Shown: positions 48,460 through 58,222 of the stretch, one piece after another
Position numbering within the stretch: position 1 is the stretch's first letter
How the letters are laid out: each line of letters begins with the position of its first letter
Source of the DNA: Verrucomicrobiota bacterium
GTDB lineage: Bacteria; Verrucomicrobiota; Verrucomicrobiia; Opitutales; UBA953
Direction: 5' to 3'
Assembly (NCBI GenBank): GCA_003569205.1
Contig: BGOK01000007.1
Coordinates: 62,001 to 126,000, forward strand
DNA length: 64,000 nt
Notes under the pieces: generated by a model
Told to the model about the DNA's origin: nothing
What the model saw: only the letters and a program-made list of their open reading frames with translations
The model's database searches: none
Made by a program: the position numbers and the translations under genes

Positions 48460-48773
48460 GTAGGGGCGCGACTGCGTCGCGTCCGTTCGCCTGTAGATGT
48501 CCGCAGCTCCACGCCTCTGCATGGAGGTAGGGTTGGCACTGCGTGCCAACCTAGCTGCCCCTGCATCGTCCAACCGCCAGCCGCTAACCGCCACCACCCG
48601 ATCTGGGTAGGGGCAAGGCTTCGCCTTGACCTCCTCCGCAGGAGGGCGCGGTAAACCACGCCCCTACCCAATGACGGTGGTAGCGGATAGCGTCCCCTAC
48701 CTCCTTCCCAATCCGCACTCTGTAATCTGTACTCTGTAATCCCCGAGGACAGCACGCGGTACTGTCCCTACCT
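48460..48773. repeat. REP hairpin cluster between the chaperone gene and glnS
   Basis: At least five hairpins headed by GTAGGG: plus strand at 48460-48485 (stem GCGAC/GTCGC, loop TGC), 48527-48551 (stem GGTTGGCAC/GTGCCAACC, loop TGC) and 48607-48631 (stem GGCAAGGC/GCCTTGACC); minus strand at 48641-48668 and 48747-48772. A short TACTCTG heptamer tract lies at 48716-48742. No gene is seen in 48256-48933. Confidence 0.85.
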
Positions 48774-48779
48774 CAAGGC

Positions 48780-48934
48780 ATAAGCGGCCGCAGGCCGCGG
48801 CCATTCCCCCAGCCTTGTTTAACATTTTGCACCTTTCCACCTTTGCACCTTTGCACTGCATCTAGCCCATCCCCCACCCCCCTATCCCCTATCACCCTGT
48901 TCCCTATCACCCTGTTCCCTATCACCCTGTTCCC
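48780..48934 (-). repeat. Inverted partial module A plus a 15-bp tandem repeat
   Basis: The minus strand shows GTGCAAAGGTGCAAAGGTGG and a hairpin GCGGCC-TGC-GGCCGC. It is followed by three tandem units of CTATCACCCTGTTCC (48889-48933), which reach the glnS stop codon. Confidence 0.8.
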
Positions 48935-50604
48935 TACGCCTTCGCCTTCGCCCAAGAGTCCTTGAGCGTGACGGTGCGGTTGAAGACGGGCTGGCCGGAC
49001 TGGGAATCTTTGGTGTCGGTGCAAAAGTAACCGATGCGCTCGAACTGCACGCGGGTACCGGGCGCCACCGCGAGGAGCGCAGGCTCGACCTTGCCGCGAA
49101 TAGCCTGCAGCGAAGTAGGATTCAACAGGGTGCGCCAATCGGAGCCTTCCGGAATGTGTTTCATGTCCTCCTGCGCGAAGAGGCGGTCGTAGAGGCGGAC
49201 TTCGACATCGCCGGCCTGCGCTTCGGAGACCCAGTGGATCGTGCCCTTGACCTTACGTCCGTCCGGAGAGTCGCCGCCGCGGGTGGCGGGATCATAGGTG
49301 CAACGGACTTCGACAACCTTACCAGCGGCGTCCTTGACGCAACCAGTGCAGGTGACGAAGTAGCCCCAGCGGAGACGGACTTCCTGGCCGGGGGTGAGGC
49401 GGAAATACTTCTTCTCCGGGATCTCCATGAAGTCCGCCCGCTCGATGAGCAGGGTCTTGGAGAACGGTACCTGGCGGCTGCCCGCGGCTGGGTCTTCAGG
49501 GTTGTTCTGGGCCTCGAGGAGTTCAACCTGACCTTCCGGGTAGTTCTCGATGACGAGGCGGACGGGGTCCAGCACCGCCATGAAGCGGGATGAGGTCTTG
49601 TTGAGGTCGTCGCGCACGGCGTGCTCGAGGAGCGCGACGTCCGACAGCGAGTTATGCTTGGTGATGCCGACGGTCTCGCAGAACTTACGGACGGCGGCCG
49701 GCGTGTAGCCGCGGCGACGCAGGCCCGAGATGGTCGGCATGCGGGGATCGTCCCAACCGGAAACGCGCTTCTCTTGCACGAGCTCGAGCAGGTTGCGCTT
49801 GGACATGATGGTGTAGGTCAGGTTGAGGCGGGCGAACTCGATCTGCTGCGGCTTGGCCGGGGTATCCAGTGTGCGCAGGAGCCAATCGTAGAACGGACGG
49901 TGCACCTCGAACTCAAGCGTGCAGATGGAATGGGTGATGCCTTCGTACGCGTCCTCGAGCGGGTGGGCGTAGTCGTACATCGGGTAGACGCACCACTTGT
50001 CGCCGGTGTTGTGGTGGTGGGCCTTGCGGATGCGGTAGATGACCGGGTCGCGCATGTGCATGTTCGGCGACGCCATGTCGATCTTGGCGCGCAGCACGGC
50101 CTTGCCTTCGTTGTATTCGCCGCGGGTCATGCGCTCGAACGCCGCGAGGTTGTCCTCCACCGACGCATCGCGCGTCGGGCTGGCCTTGCCGCCGTGCTTC
50201 TCGTCGCCGTGGTATTCCCGAATCTGCTCCTGCGAAAGGAAGCAGACGTACGCCTTGCCGAGCTTGATCAGTTGGATGGCGTCCGCATGCATGCGGTCGA
50301 AGTAGTTCGAAGCCTGGTAGTAGTGCTGCCCCCAGTCGAAACCGAGCCAGCGCACGTCTTCCTGGATCGAATCGACATACTCGACCTCTTCCTTGGTCGG
50401 GTTGGTGTCGTCCATACGGAGGTGGCAACTGCCCTGATACTCCAGCGCGAGGCCGAAGTTGAGGCAGATGGACTTCGCGTGGCCGACGTGCAGGTAGCCG
50501 TTCGGCTCTGGCGGGAAACGCGTGATGACCTTGACGTGCTTCCCGGCCGCAAGGTCGGTGTCGATGATTTGCTGGATGAAGTGGCGATGCGCTTCGGTAG
50601 ACAT
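48934..50604 (-). CDS. glnS: Glutaminyl-tRNA synthetase
   Basis: A 556-residue class I synthetase that charges tRNA-Gln with glutamine. The HIGH-type motif is [16 protein letters not shown] and the KMSKS-type motif [21 protein letters not shown] and the C-terminal anticodon-binding beta-barrels ([19 protein letters not shown]) match GlnRS. Start at 50604 gives the typical short leader [14 protein letters not shown]. It lies 11 bases after gltX, so both enzymes of this pathway are co-expressed, and Gln-tRNA can be made directly. Confidence 0.95.
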   Translation of the reverse strand: MSTEAHRHFIQQIIDTDLAAGKHVKVITRFPPEPNGYLHVGHAKSICLNFGLALEYQGSCHLRMDDTNPTKEEVEYVDSIQEDVRWLGFDWGQHYYQASNYFDRMHADAIQLIKLGKAYVCFLSQEQIREYHGDEKHGGKASPTRDASVEDNLAAFERMTRGEYNEGKAVLRAKIDMASPNMHMRDPVIYRIRKAHHHNTGDKWCVYPMYDYAHPLEDAYEGITHSICTLEFEVHRPFYDWLLRTLDTPAKPQQIEFARLNLTYTIMSKRNLLELVQEKRVSGWDDPRMPTISGLRRRGYTPAAVRKFCETVGITKHNSLSDVALLEHAVRDDLNKTSSRFMAVLDPVRLVIENYPEGQVELLEAQNNPEDPAAGSRQVPFSKTLLIERADFMEIPEKKYFRLTPGQEVRLRWGYFVTCTGCVKDAAGKVVEVRCTYDPATRGGDSPDGRKVKGTIHWVSEAQAGDVEVRLYDRLFAQEDMKHIPEGSDWRTLLNPTSLQAIRGKVEPALLAVAPGTRVQFERIGYFCTDTKDSQSGQPVFNRTVTLKDSWAKAKA

Positions 50605-50615
50605 TGCAAAAGTGG

Positions 50616-51980
50616 TTAAGCGGCGTAGGTCTGGAGACGGGCGAGCGTGGTGTCGCGACCGAGGACGCGCAGGACGCCGAGGAGGTGGGCGCCACCGCCC
50701 TGCCCGGAGATCGCGAAACGCGCGGGCGCGAAGTAGTCGGTCGGCTTGCGGTTGTTGGCGGTACCGACCGCGGCAAAAGCGGCTTCGAGCGCGGGCTCGG
50801 TCCATTCGGCGGCCTCGAGCGCGGGCAAGAGCTCGCGGATGCGGGCCACCGGATCGCCGCCCTTCTTGGTCAGGTTGGCGACCGCGCCTTCGTCCTTCTT
50901 GAACTCGGCCGTGAAGAAGAAGCCCATGAACTCAGGCAAGTGCTCGAGCGAGTTCACCTTCTCCTGCACGATGCCGAGGACCTCGGCGAGACGGGCGTCG
51001 GACACCGTGGCATCGATGACCTTGGTCTCGAGCAGGATCGGACGCGCCAACGTGGCGAACTCCGCCGCAGGCAGGCCGCGCAGGGTCTGGGCGTTGACGT
51101 GCGACATCTTGCGCTCGTCGAAGCGGGCGTTGGACTGGTGTACCGCAGAGATCTCGAATTGGCGGACGATTTCGTCGATAGGGAGGACTTCCTTGCCGTC
51201 GGCGGGCGTCCAGCCGAGGAGGCAAAGGTAATTGCGCACGGCGGCCGGCAGGTAGCGACGCTGCTGGTATTCCTCGATGAGGGCGCCGCGGTCGCGCTTG
51301 GACATCTTGCCTGGGCCGTCGGTCTTGAGGATGAGCGGGATGTGGGCGTACTTCGGCGGCTCGACGCCGAAGGCCTTGAAGAGCTCGAGGTGCTTCGACG
51401 TGTTGGACAAGTGGTCCTCGCCGCGGATCACGTGGGTGATCTGCATCTCGATGTCATCGACCACGTTCACGAAGTGAAAGACCGGCTCACCGTTGGAGCG
51501 GAAGATCACGAAGTCACGGTCCTCGGCGCGCTCGACGCGGCCGCGCACCATATCATCGAGCACCATCGGAGCGGCGTCGACCTTCTCGATCTCCCTCTTC
51601 AGGTGATCATCGAAGACCGTGGAGCGGGCGCCCTCGAGGCGGAGCCACCAGGCGCCGTCCTTTTCGTAGGCGCGGCCCTTGGCGGCGAGCTCCTTCAGCT
51701 TCGTCTGATAAAGCTCGGTACGCTGCGACTGGAAGTACGAGCCAAAAGCGCCGCCGACCTCGGGACCCTCGTCCCAATCCATCCCCAGCCAGCGCATGGA
51801 GTCCATGATCACTTGCAGGAAAGCCTCGGAGTTGCGCTCCTTGTCCGTGTCCTCGATGCGCAGGATGAACTTGCCGCCCGTGTGGCGGGCATAGAGCCAG
51901 TTGAATAAGGCCGTACGGGCGCTTCCGATGTGGAAGAAACCGGTGGGACTAGGAGCGAAGCGGACGCGGACTTGGGACAT
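50616..51980 (-). CDS. gltX: Glutamyl-tRNA synthetase
   Basis: A 454-residue class I synthetase that attaches glutamate to tRNA-Glu. The HIGH motif is [13 protein letters not shown] and the KMSKS motif is [17 protein letters not shown] and [11 protein letters not shown] are also typical. ATG 51980 chosen because the protein begins [14 protein letters not shown], the standard start; the frame upstream has no homology. Length is slightly below the usual 470-490. First gene of the gltX-glnS pair. Confidence 0.95.
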   Translation of the reverse strand: MSQVRVRFAPSPTGFFHIGSARTALFNWLYARHTGGKFILRIEDTDKERNSEAFLQVIMDSMRWLGMDWDEGPEVGGAFGSYFQSQRTELYQTKLKELAAKGRAYEKDGAWWLRLEGARSTVFDDHLKREIEKVDAAPMVLDDMVRGRVERAEDRDFVIFRSNGEPVFHFVNVVDDIEMQITHVIRGEDHLSNTSKHLELFKAFGVEPPKYAHIPLILKTDGPGKMSKRDRGALIEEYQQRRYLPAAVRNYLCLLGWTPADGKEVLPIDEIVRQFEISAVHQSNARFDERKMSHVNAQTLRGLPAAEFATLARPILLETKVIDATVSDARLAEVLGIVQEKVNSLEHLPEFMGFFFTAEFKKDEGAVANLTKKGGDPVARIRELLPALEAAEWTEPALEAAFAAVGTANNRKPTDYFAPARFAISGQGGGAHLLGVLRVLGRDTTLARLQTYAA

Positions 51981-52193
51981 GAAAAACGTGGTTGCCAGCG
52001 GGAAAACCCCACCGAAGCGATAAGCCAGCATTTGGACGCAGAAACCCCTCTGGGGGAAGAGGAAAGTAGCCTGACATCCACCGCTTCGAGTGCGGAATAC
52101 CGCCGGAACGCTGTAAACCCGCCATCCCAACCAATCTCCAACCTTGACGCACACCCCTCCCCGCCTTTGATACGCCCCTCAGCTGGTCAACAA

Positions 52194-52282
<89 letters not shown>

Positions 52283-52437
52283 CTGGGACCGGTTCGATAA
52301 ACTTACCTAACCAGGCAAGTCCAACGGACCCTTTTTGCTCACCGGAGGGATGAGAACCCTTGGGTTCGGTGAGCGCCTTTAGGCCGAACAGACGATGCCA
52401 AAGGCATCGGGCCGGAGGCCTGAAGCGAAGCGCAATC
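52283..52437 (+). other. 155-bp structured segment between tRNA-end repeats
   Basis: No coding sequence. It contains complementary segments: CTCACCG with CGGTGAG, GATGCC-AAA-GGCATC and GGCC-GGA-GGCC. It could be the remnant of a small element inserted at the tRNA end, a processed leader, or a set of terminators. Confidence 0.4.
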
Positions 52438-52457
52438 AATCCCTCCCTCTCCGCCAG
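52438..52457 (+). repeat. 20-bp direct repeat, second copy (att-like)
   Basis: Exact copy of the tRNA-Ser 3' end repeat at 52263-52282, with no tRNA attached. Confidence 0.9.
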
Positions 52458-52520
52458 GAAACTTAGATGCAAGGGTACTGGGTTATCGGGTTGTGGGTAT
52501 CGTGAATGGCTCTGCCTCGG

Positions 52521-52622
52521 GTAGGGTCAGCACTGCGTGCTGACCTAGTTGCCACTAAGGTAGGGGCAAGGCTATGCCCTTGCCCTCCACCCTAGGAGGG
52601 CGCGGTAAACCACACCCCTACC
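52521..52622. repeat. REP hairpin cluster upstream of the ecotin gene
   Basis: Three hairpins with GTAGGG feet: 52521-52545 (stem GGTCAGCAC/GTGCTGACC, loop TGC), 52560-52584 (stem GGCAAGG/CCTTGCC) and, on the minus strand, 52595-52622 (GGGCGCGG/CCACACCC). Confidence 0.85.
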
Positions 52623-52669
52623 ACATTTGCACCATTGCAGGGTATCAGCCAAAGGCACAGCATCGCAGG

Positions 52670-53168
52670 ATGCTTCGCCTGCTACCCCTCGGCCTCCTTG
52701 CCCTGCTGACGTTCTTTAGCTCAGCCACACTCCACGCCCGCCCGAGTGACGCGAGTTCTTGGCAGAAGGCCTACCCGGCGGCGGAGAAAGGGATGAAGCG
52801 CATCGTGATTCACCTCGACGCGCAGAAAGACGAGTTCTCCTGGAAGGTGGAATTAATCGTGGGCAAGACGTTGGAGACCGACGGGGTCAATCGCGTCGCA
52901 CTCATGGGCAAAATCGAGGAACGTCCCGTCGAAGGCTGGGGCTACACGTTCTACCCGCGCCGAGATCAAGTCCGACGGCATGATTTCAACCCGTATCGGG
53001 GTCGACCCGAACCAGCCGAAGGTGAAGCAGTTCGTCACGCTCATGCCCTACGGGCCAGTCCGCTATAACAGCCGCCTCCCCATCGTCGTCTACATCCCCG
53101 AAGGCTACGAGGTGCGCTACCGTTTCTGGAAGGCCGAAGAGACCACCCGCACCGGCGAAGAGGGATAA
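52670..53168 (+). CDS. Ecotin-family serine protease inhibitor, frameshifted
   Basis: A secreted inhibitor of trypsin-fold proteases. ATG 52670 starts the signal peptide ([23 protein letters not shown]). Ecotin blocks follow: [46 protein letters not shown], then, after a one-base shift near 52955-52961, [14 protein letters not shown] and [27 protein letters not shown] (shown in parts). Restored length is ~166 residues. The two cysteines that join the reactive loop in E. coli ecotin are both absent, and the loop around GMIST differs. It may protect against predator or host proteases. Confidence 0.88.
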
Positions 53169-53184
53169 CTAATTTTACATTACA

Positions 53185-55656
53185 ATGCGCCTCCTGCCGT
53201 CCGCCCTGCTCTGCCTAGCGTCCACCTTCGCTAACGCGATCCCGACCAACCCGGACATCGATTTCGCCGGACCGCCTCCGGGCAAGGCGGAGATTACCAA
53301 GCCCGCTGAGCATACGATCGGACTGCAGAATAGCGTCCTGTCCGCCAGTTGGTCCTTCCGCGACGGACAGCTGCGTCCAGCCTCGCTGCGCAATGGCATC
53401 ACTGGTCAAGCATTCGACCAATCCCAAGCCGAGGTCTTCCGCCTGACCACTAAGCCCACCGCCCAAGGCGACGGGAGCTTCCCAGTCGAGGTCGAGCTCA
53501 CCACGAACAAGGTCATCGTCCGCGTCGGACAAGACGGCAAGGGTTGGGCCACGCTCGGCGAATTCCCGCGCGCAGATTTCCCCGGCGAACCCAAGCTCAT
53601 CCGCGTCGGCAAGATGAACCTCAAGGCCCTCGCCAAGGACAGTGGTGGCGAAGCGGGCGACGTCGGCGAAAGCCGCGTCTTCAACCTCCAACCCGCCGGC
53701 GAGCGCGACGCCTATGCCTTCAAAGCCCCAGCCAACCGTGCTTCCGTCCAAGAATACCCATGGAAGGCCGGCACAACGCGTTTCAGCGCCAGCATCGATA
53801 AGGGCACCGACAGCGCGATGTCCTGGAGCCCAGCCATCGCGCTCATCTGGGAAGAGGGCGTAAGCTTTATCCTCGTCGGGGTCCGTGATAAGCGCGGGAC
53901 GTTCAACCTCACCACCGCCAAGGGTGAGCAGATGAAATCCCCGCAGCTCTCGCCCTTCCCTGCAGGCGACCTGGCCGCCTCAAGCTTCACCCTCACGTCC
54001 CCACCCAAGGCTACCGCGATGACGGACGGCCAAGCCATCGAAGCCGAACTGACCTCTCCGCAAGGCGTCCGCGTCCGCTGGCGCGCCGAACTCCGCAACG
54101 GCGCCCACTACCTCCGCCAAACCATTGCACTCGCCTCACCTAAGCAGGCCTTCGCGCTGCAAGGCGTCGAGTTCGCTGACCTGCGACTACCCAACCTCAC
54201 CACCATCGGGACGGCCCCCGGTTGCCCCGTGGCGGGCTCTGGCTTCTTCGCGGGCGTGGAGATGCCCGGCGCGACCAACCGGACAGGAGCCACGGGTGCA
54301 CGCATTGCCTTCGCCTGCGCGCTCGAACTCAACCCGACCCAGTCCTACACCTTCGGTTCCGTCATCGGCGTCTCCGGCGGCCAGCTCCGCCGCTCCTTCC
54401 TGCGGTACATCGAACGCGAGCGAGCCCGCCAATCGCAGCCATTCCTGCATTACAACTGCTGGTACGACCTCGGGTACAACGTCGATGAACCCAAGATGCT
54501 CGACGTCGTTCGCGCCTTCGACACCGAGCTCGTGAAGAAGCGTGGCGTGCCGGTGCGCTCCTACCTCGTCGACGACGGCTGGGATAACCCTGGTAAGGGC
54601 CTGTGGATTGAAAACACCAAGCGCTTCCCGCAAGGCTTGGCCGGCACCAAGGCCAAGATGGAGCCCTTTGGTGCGCACCTCGGTATCTGGATCTCGCCGC
54701 TCGGCGGCTATGGCGGCGACAAGGAACGCACCGCGCACGCCCAGAAGCTCGGGCTCATCCCCGAAGGCGCCAAGCTCGACCTCTCGTATCCGAAATACCG
54801 TCAGTGGTTCACCGACCGCTGCCTCGAGCTCATGCGCGAAGGCGGCGTGAACTCTTTCAAGTGGGACCGCGCCGGCGACGGCGTCAGCCCGCACTTCATG
54901 GCACTCCTCGATGTCGCTAAACGCCTGCGCGTCGAGAATCCCGAGGTCTTCATCAACGTCACCGTCGGCACGTGGCCCTCGCCATTCTGGCTCAACCACG
55001 TCGATACCACTTGGCGTATGCATAGCTCCGACGTCGGCTGGACTGGTAAGGGCGACGACCGCGAGAAGTGGCTGACCTTCCGCGATGGCTATTGCCACAA
55101 GCTCTTCGTCCAAGCCTCGCCCCTCTACCCGCTCAACTCCGCGATGCACCATGGCGTCGTCCACGGCCGTTCCTTCCAAGGCGATAAAGTCGGCAAGGCT
55201 GGCAACGACCTGAAGAACGAGGTGCGTTCGTATTTCGCCAACGGTGCCGCACTGCAGGAGCTCTACCTCACGCCCTCGATGATGACCCCAGCGGCCTGGG
55301 ACCACGTCGCCGCTTCGGCCAAGTGGGCCCATGCCCATGCGGACGTCCTGCGCGATGCGCACTGGGTCGGTGGCGACCCGCTGAAGCTCGAGCCGTACGG
55401 CTACGCCGCTTGGAACCCACAAGCCGCAACGCTCATGCTGCGCAACCCCGATGACCAGCCACGGACGATTGAATTGGACGCGGACGTCGTCTTCGAGCTA
55501 CCGAACCAGAGCCGTACAGCCACCCCGGCCTTCGACCTCCGCTCGCCCTACGCCGACCAGCGCCTGCGCACCCTACGCCTCGTGGCGGGGACCAAGGTGA
55601 CCGTCACGCTCGAGCCATTTGAAGTCTTGGTCTTCGACACCGGCGCTGGTAAGTAG
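53185..55656 (+). CDS. Secreted GH36-like glycoside hydrolase
   Basis: An 823-residue exported protein with a signal peptide (MRLLPSALLCLASTFANA). A beta-sandwich N-terminal region (~20-400) precedes a TIM barrel with SYLVDDGWDNPGKGLW, GIWISPLGGYGG and GVNSFKWDRAGDG, where the Asp after KW is the expected nucleophile of the GH36/GH27-like clan, and a C-terminal beta-domain with LRNPDDQPRTIELD. Family members are mostly alpha-galactosidases or alpha-N-acetylgalactosaminidases; the exact specificity is not assignable. Located 16 bases after the ecotin gene and 5 bases before the permease. Confidence 0.78.
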   Translation: MRLLPSALLCLASTFANAIPTNPDIDFAGPPPGKAEITKPAEHTIGLQNSVLSASWSFRDGQLRPASLRNGITGQAFDQSQAEVFRLTTKPTAQGDGSFPVEVELTTNKVIVRVGQDGKGWATLGEFPRADFPGEPKLIRVGKMNLKALAKDSGGEAGDVGESRVFNLQPAGERDAYAFKAPANRASVQEYPWKAGTTRFSASIDKGTDSAMSWSPAIALIWEEGVSFILVGVRDKRGTFNLTTAKGEQMKSPQLSPFPAGDLAASSFTLTSPPKATAMTDGQAIEAELTSPQGVRVRWRAELRNGAHYLRQTIALASPKQAFALQGVEFADLRLPNLTTIGTAPGCPVAGSGFFAGVEMPGATNRTGATGARIAFACALELNPTQSYTFGSVIGVSGGQLRRSFLRYIERERARQSQPFLHYNCWYDLGYNVDEPKMLDVVRAFDTELVKKRGVPVRSYLVDDGWDNPGKGLWIENTKRFPQGLAGTKAKMEPFGAHLGIWISPLGGYGGDKERTAHAQKLGLIPEGAKLDLSYPKYRQWFTDRCLELMREGGVNSFKWDRAGDGVSPHFMALLDVAKRLRVENPEVFINVTVGTWPSPFWLNHVDTTWRMHSSDVGWTGKGDDREKWLTFRDGYCHKLFVQASPLYPLNSAMHHGVVHGRSFQGDKVGKAGNDLKNEVRSYFANGAALQELYLTPSMMTPAAWDHVAASAKWAHAHADVLRDAHWVGGDPLKLEPYGYAAWNPQAATLMLRNPDDQPRTIELDADVVFELPNQSRTATPAFDLRSPYADQRLRTLRLVAGTKVTVTLEPFEVLVFDTGAGK

Positions 55657-55661
55657 CCCGG

Positions 55662-56429
55662 ATGCTCGACTGGCTGCACGCCAACACCCTCCTGCCCGCT
55701 AACGGGTGGATCCTGCTCCTCGCCCTCTTCGGGGCGCTGTGCATCGGGCTCTCGAAGTCTGGCCTCGCCGGCACGGCGACCTTGAACGTCGTCCTCATGG
55801 CGCAGATCTTCGGCGCCAAGCCGTCGGTCGGACTTGTCCTGCCGTTGCTGATCGTCGCGGACCTCCTCGGCTTCCTCATCAACCGCAAGGGTGGCAGTTG
55901 GCGGCAGATCGTGCCCATGATGCCGCCTGCCATCGCCGGCGTCATCGTCGGGTGGCTACTCTTAGATCGCATCGATAACTCCGTCGCGCGGGTGGTCATC
56001 GGCTGGATCATCCTCGGACTCCTCGCTTTCAACTTCGTCCTGCGCAAACGCCGGGAGCAGTTCCTGGCGCTCACGGAGCATCGCGGTTTTGCGCAAGGCA
56101 TGGGCTTCCTCGCCGGGACTGTCACGATGATCGCCAATGCCGCTGGCCCCGTCATGACCGTCTTCCTGCTCTCGCAGCGCCTCGAGAAGCGCGAGCACCT
56201 CGGCGTCTTCTGCCGATTCTTCCTTTTCATCAACCTCTTCAAGTTACCCTTCAGCAACTCCGTCGGACTCATCAGCGGCCCTTCGCTGCTGACGAACCTC
56301 GTGCTCCTGCCAGGCGTCTTCCTCGGCATCTACCTGGGCTGGCAAATCCTTAAGCGCATCCCGCAGGACGCCTTCGAGAACACCCTCGCCATACTCACCG
56401 CCTTCGCGGCGATTTGGTTAATACTCTAA
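55662..56429 (+). CDS. TauE/SafE (TSUP) family membrane permease
   Basis: A 255-residue inner-membrane protein with about eight hydrophobic segments. The paired motifs ALCIGLSKSGLAGTATL near the start and GFLAGTVTMIANAAGPVMTVFLL in the middle are the two TSUP repeats with conserved small residues, and CRFFLFINLFKLPF follows. Members move sulfite, sulfonates or other organosulfur anions; the substrate here is unknown. It follows the GH36-like gene by five bases. Confidence 0.87.
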   Translation: MLDWLHANTLLPANGWILLLALFGALCIGLSKSGLAGTATLNVVLMAQIFGAKPSVGLVLPLLIVADLLGFLINRKGGSWRQIVPMMPPAIAGVIVGWLLLDRIDNSVARVVIGWIILGLLAFNFVLRKRREQFLALTEHRGFAQGMGFLAGTVTMIANAAGPVMTVFLLSQRLEKREHLGVFCRFFLFINLFKLPFSNSVGLISGPSLLTNLVLLPGVFLGIYLGWQILKRIPQDAFENTLAILTAFAAIWLIL

Positions 56430-56431
56430 AG

Positions 56432-56724
56432 GTAGGGACAGCGTCGAGAGAGGGGATGGGGGATGGGGAGTTACAGCGGCGTTGCCCCATGAAACCAGGT
56501 AGGGCGACCACTGCCGTGGTCGCCTAGTTGCATCACTTTTAAAGACGCAGGTTAGGCGGGCGTGTAGCCTATCATTTGGTAGGGTCCACCTTAGGAGGGC
56601 GCGGCAAACCACGCCCCTACCGGATGAAGGATGTAGCGGATAGCGGATGGCGCTACCGGGAGACAAACCATCGGGCGACCCCAAGTCCGTTTGCGAACGG
56701 ACGCGACGCAGTCGCGCCCCTACC
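56432..56724. repeat. REP hairpin cluster, left arm of inverted pair around hemH
   Basis: From 56499 to 56724 the order is: GTAGGGCGACCAC hairpin (plus, 56499-56525), spacer with GGCGGGCGTGTAGCCTATCA, minus-strand hairpin (56594-56621), then a minus-strand GCGAC/GTCGC hairpin (56699-56724). The whole block reappears in reverse order and orientation at 57913-58136. Confidence 0.85.
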
Positions 56725-56743
56725 GATAACAGGCTTCGCCGTC

Positions 56744-57770
56744 TTACCGATGATCGGGCTTCCAGGTCGCGACGCGGTTGACGAGATACTTCACGTAGAT
56801 GTCCGAATCGTTAAGGCACGGGATTTGCTCAAAGTGCTCGCCGCCGGCATGGATGAAGGTTTCCTTACCTTCTTCGCGGATTTCCTCGAGGGTCTCGAGG
56901 CAGTCAGAGGTAAAGGCTGGGCACATGACCAAGAGATTCTTGGTGCCTTCTTCCGGTAAAGCCTCGAGGCGTTTGTCGGTGTAAGGCGAGACCCACTTCT
57001 CGCCCGCTAAGCGCGACTGGAAGGAGAGCTCATATTGCGATTCCTTGAGGCCCGCAGCCGCCACGAACAGACGCGTCATCTCAACGCACTGGTGGCGATA
57101 ACAGGTGGCCTGACAAGGGCTGTAATGGGAGCAGCAATCCTTCATCTTCATGCAATGGGCCTTCGAAGGGTCCCCCTTGCGTAAATGACGCTCGGGCAGG
57201 CCGTGGTAAGAGAACAACAACTTATCGAAGGGCTTGCTCAACCAAGGCTGCGCGGATTCGACCAGGGCGTCGATGTACGCCGGGTCGTTGTAGAAGGGTT
57301 GCAGGACGTGGTACTTCACGCCCGGGGCCAGGCGAGCGAGCTCTTCCTGGACTTTCACGACGACGGTCTCGTAGGAGGACATCGCGTAATGCGGGTACTG
57401 CGGCCATCACGAACAAATCGTCGATCCCCGCAGCCACGACCTGCGCGACGGCTTCCGCACAGGAAGGGGTGCCATAGCGCATGCCCATGATGACGGGCAG
57501 GCCGGTCGCCTTTTCCATTTTAGCGCGGAGCTTATCGGTCGTGACGACCAAGGGCGAACCTTCAGGGGTCCAGACGCTCGCGTAAGCGGCGGCACTCTTC
57601 TTCGGACGGGTCCGAAGGATGATGCCTTCCAAAAGGACCCAGCGTAAAGCGGCCGGATAATCGATGACGCGGTCATCGTTCAGGAATTCACGCAGGTAGT
57701 TACGCACGTCAGGCACGGAAGTGCTCTTCGGCGAACCAAGATTCAGCAGCAGGATACCTTTACGGGACAT
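56744..57770 (-). CDS. hemH: Ferrochelatase, frameshifted
   Basis: Inserts Fe2+ into protoporphyrin IX in the last step of haem synthesis. The N-terminus is [20 protein letters not shown] with the family motif [12 protein letters not shown] and, after the frame change, [14 protein letters not shown] (catalytic His in SYHGLP) and [14 protein letters not shown] (catalytic Glu) are present. At about 57400-57406 one base is missing, where FVMA should continue as [14 protein letters not shown]. Restored length is ~342. Haem would serve the PSD1 cytochromes. It lies between inverted REP arms and ~450 bases from hemE. Confidence 0.93.
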
Positions 57771-57829
57771 GGGGGAAGGAGGAAGAGAAATGCAGGGGAA
57801 GTCAAATGATAGGGGTAGAGGGGGGATGG

Positions 57830-58136
57830 GTAGGGGCAGCACCGCGTGCTGCCATAGGGTGTGTGAGGCGGTTGGCGGCGAGCGGTTTGGAAGATTCAGC
57901 AAGCGGAATATGGTAGGGGCGCGACTGCGTCGCGTCCGTTCGCGAACGGGCTTGGGGTCGCCCGATGTGGCTTATCTCCTGATAGGGCCATCGACGTTCG
58001 CGAACGCGAACGGGTAGGGGCGTGGTTTACCGCGCCCTCCTACGGAGGACCCTACCAAATGATAGGCTACACGCCCGCCCAACTAGTGTCTTCAAAAGTG
58101 ATACAACTAGGCGATCACGGCAGTGATCGCCCTACC
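57830..58136. repeat. REP hairpin cluster, right arm of inverted pair around hemH
   Basis: Hairpins at 57830-57854 (GGCAGCAC/GTGCTGCC), 57913-57938 (GCGAC/GTCGC), 58013-58040 (GGGCGTGG/CCGCGCCC) and minus strand 58110-58136 (GGCGATCAC/GTGATCGCC). The region 57913-58136 is the reverse complement of 56499-56724 with scattered changes. No gene in 57771-58222; 58160-58205 is a CCCCATC-rich low-complexity tract. Confidence 0.85.
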
Positions 58137-58222
58137 TTGTTTCATGAGTCTACGTATCTGTATCCCCCATCCCCCATCCCCAATCCCCCATCCCCTATCC
58201 CCTACCCGCCACCACCCTCTCC

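Noticed and set aside
49621-50619. 332-codon plus-strand frame
   Set aside because: Antisense to glnS; composition is what complementing class I synthetase codons would give.
50604-51908. 434-codon plus-strand frame
   Set aside because: Antisense to gltX, Glu/Val/Leu-rich with no domain; gltX itself is unambiguous.
54187-55422. 411-codon minus-strand frame
   Set aside because: It lies fully inside the GH36-like gene on the other strand and has no recognisable domain; long antisense frames are common at this GC content.
56499-58136. Composite transposon carrying hemH
   Set aside because: The inverted arms contain no transposase frame, and no target-site duplication was seen; REP clustering explains the repeats better.
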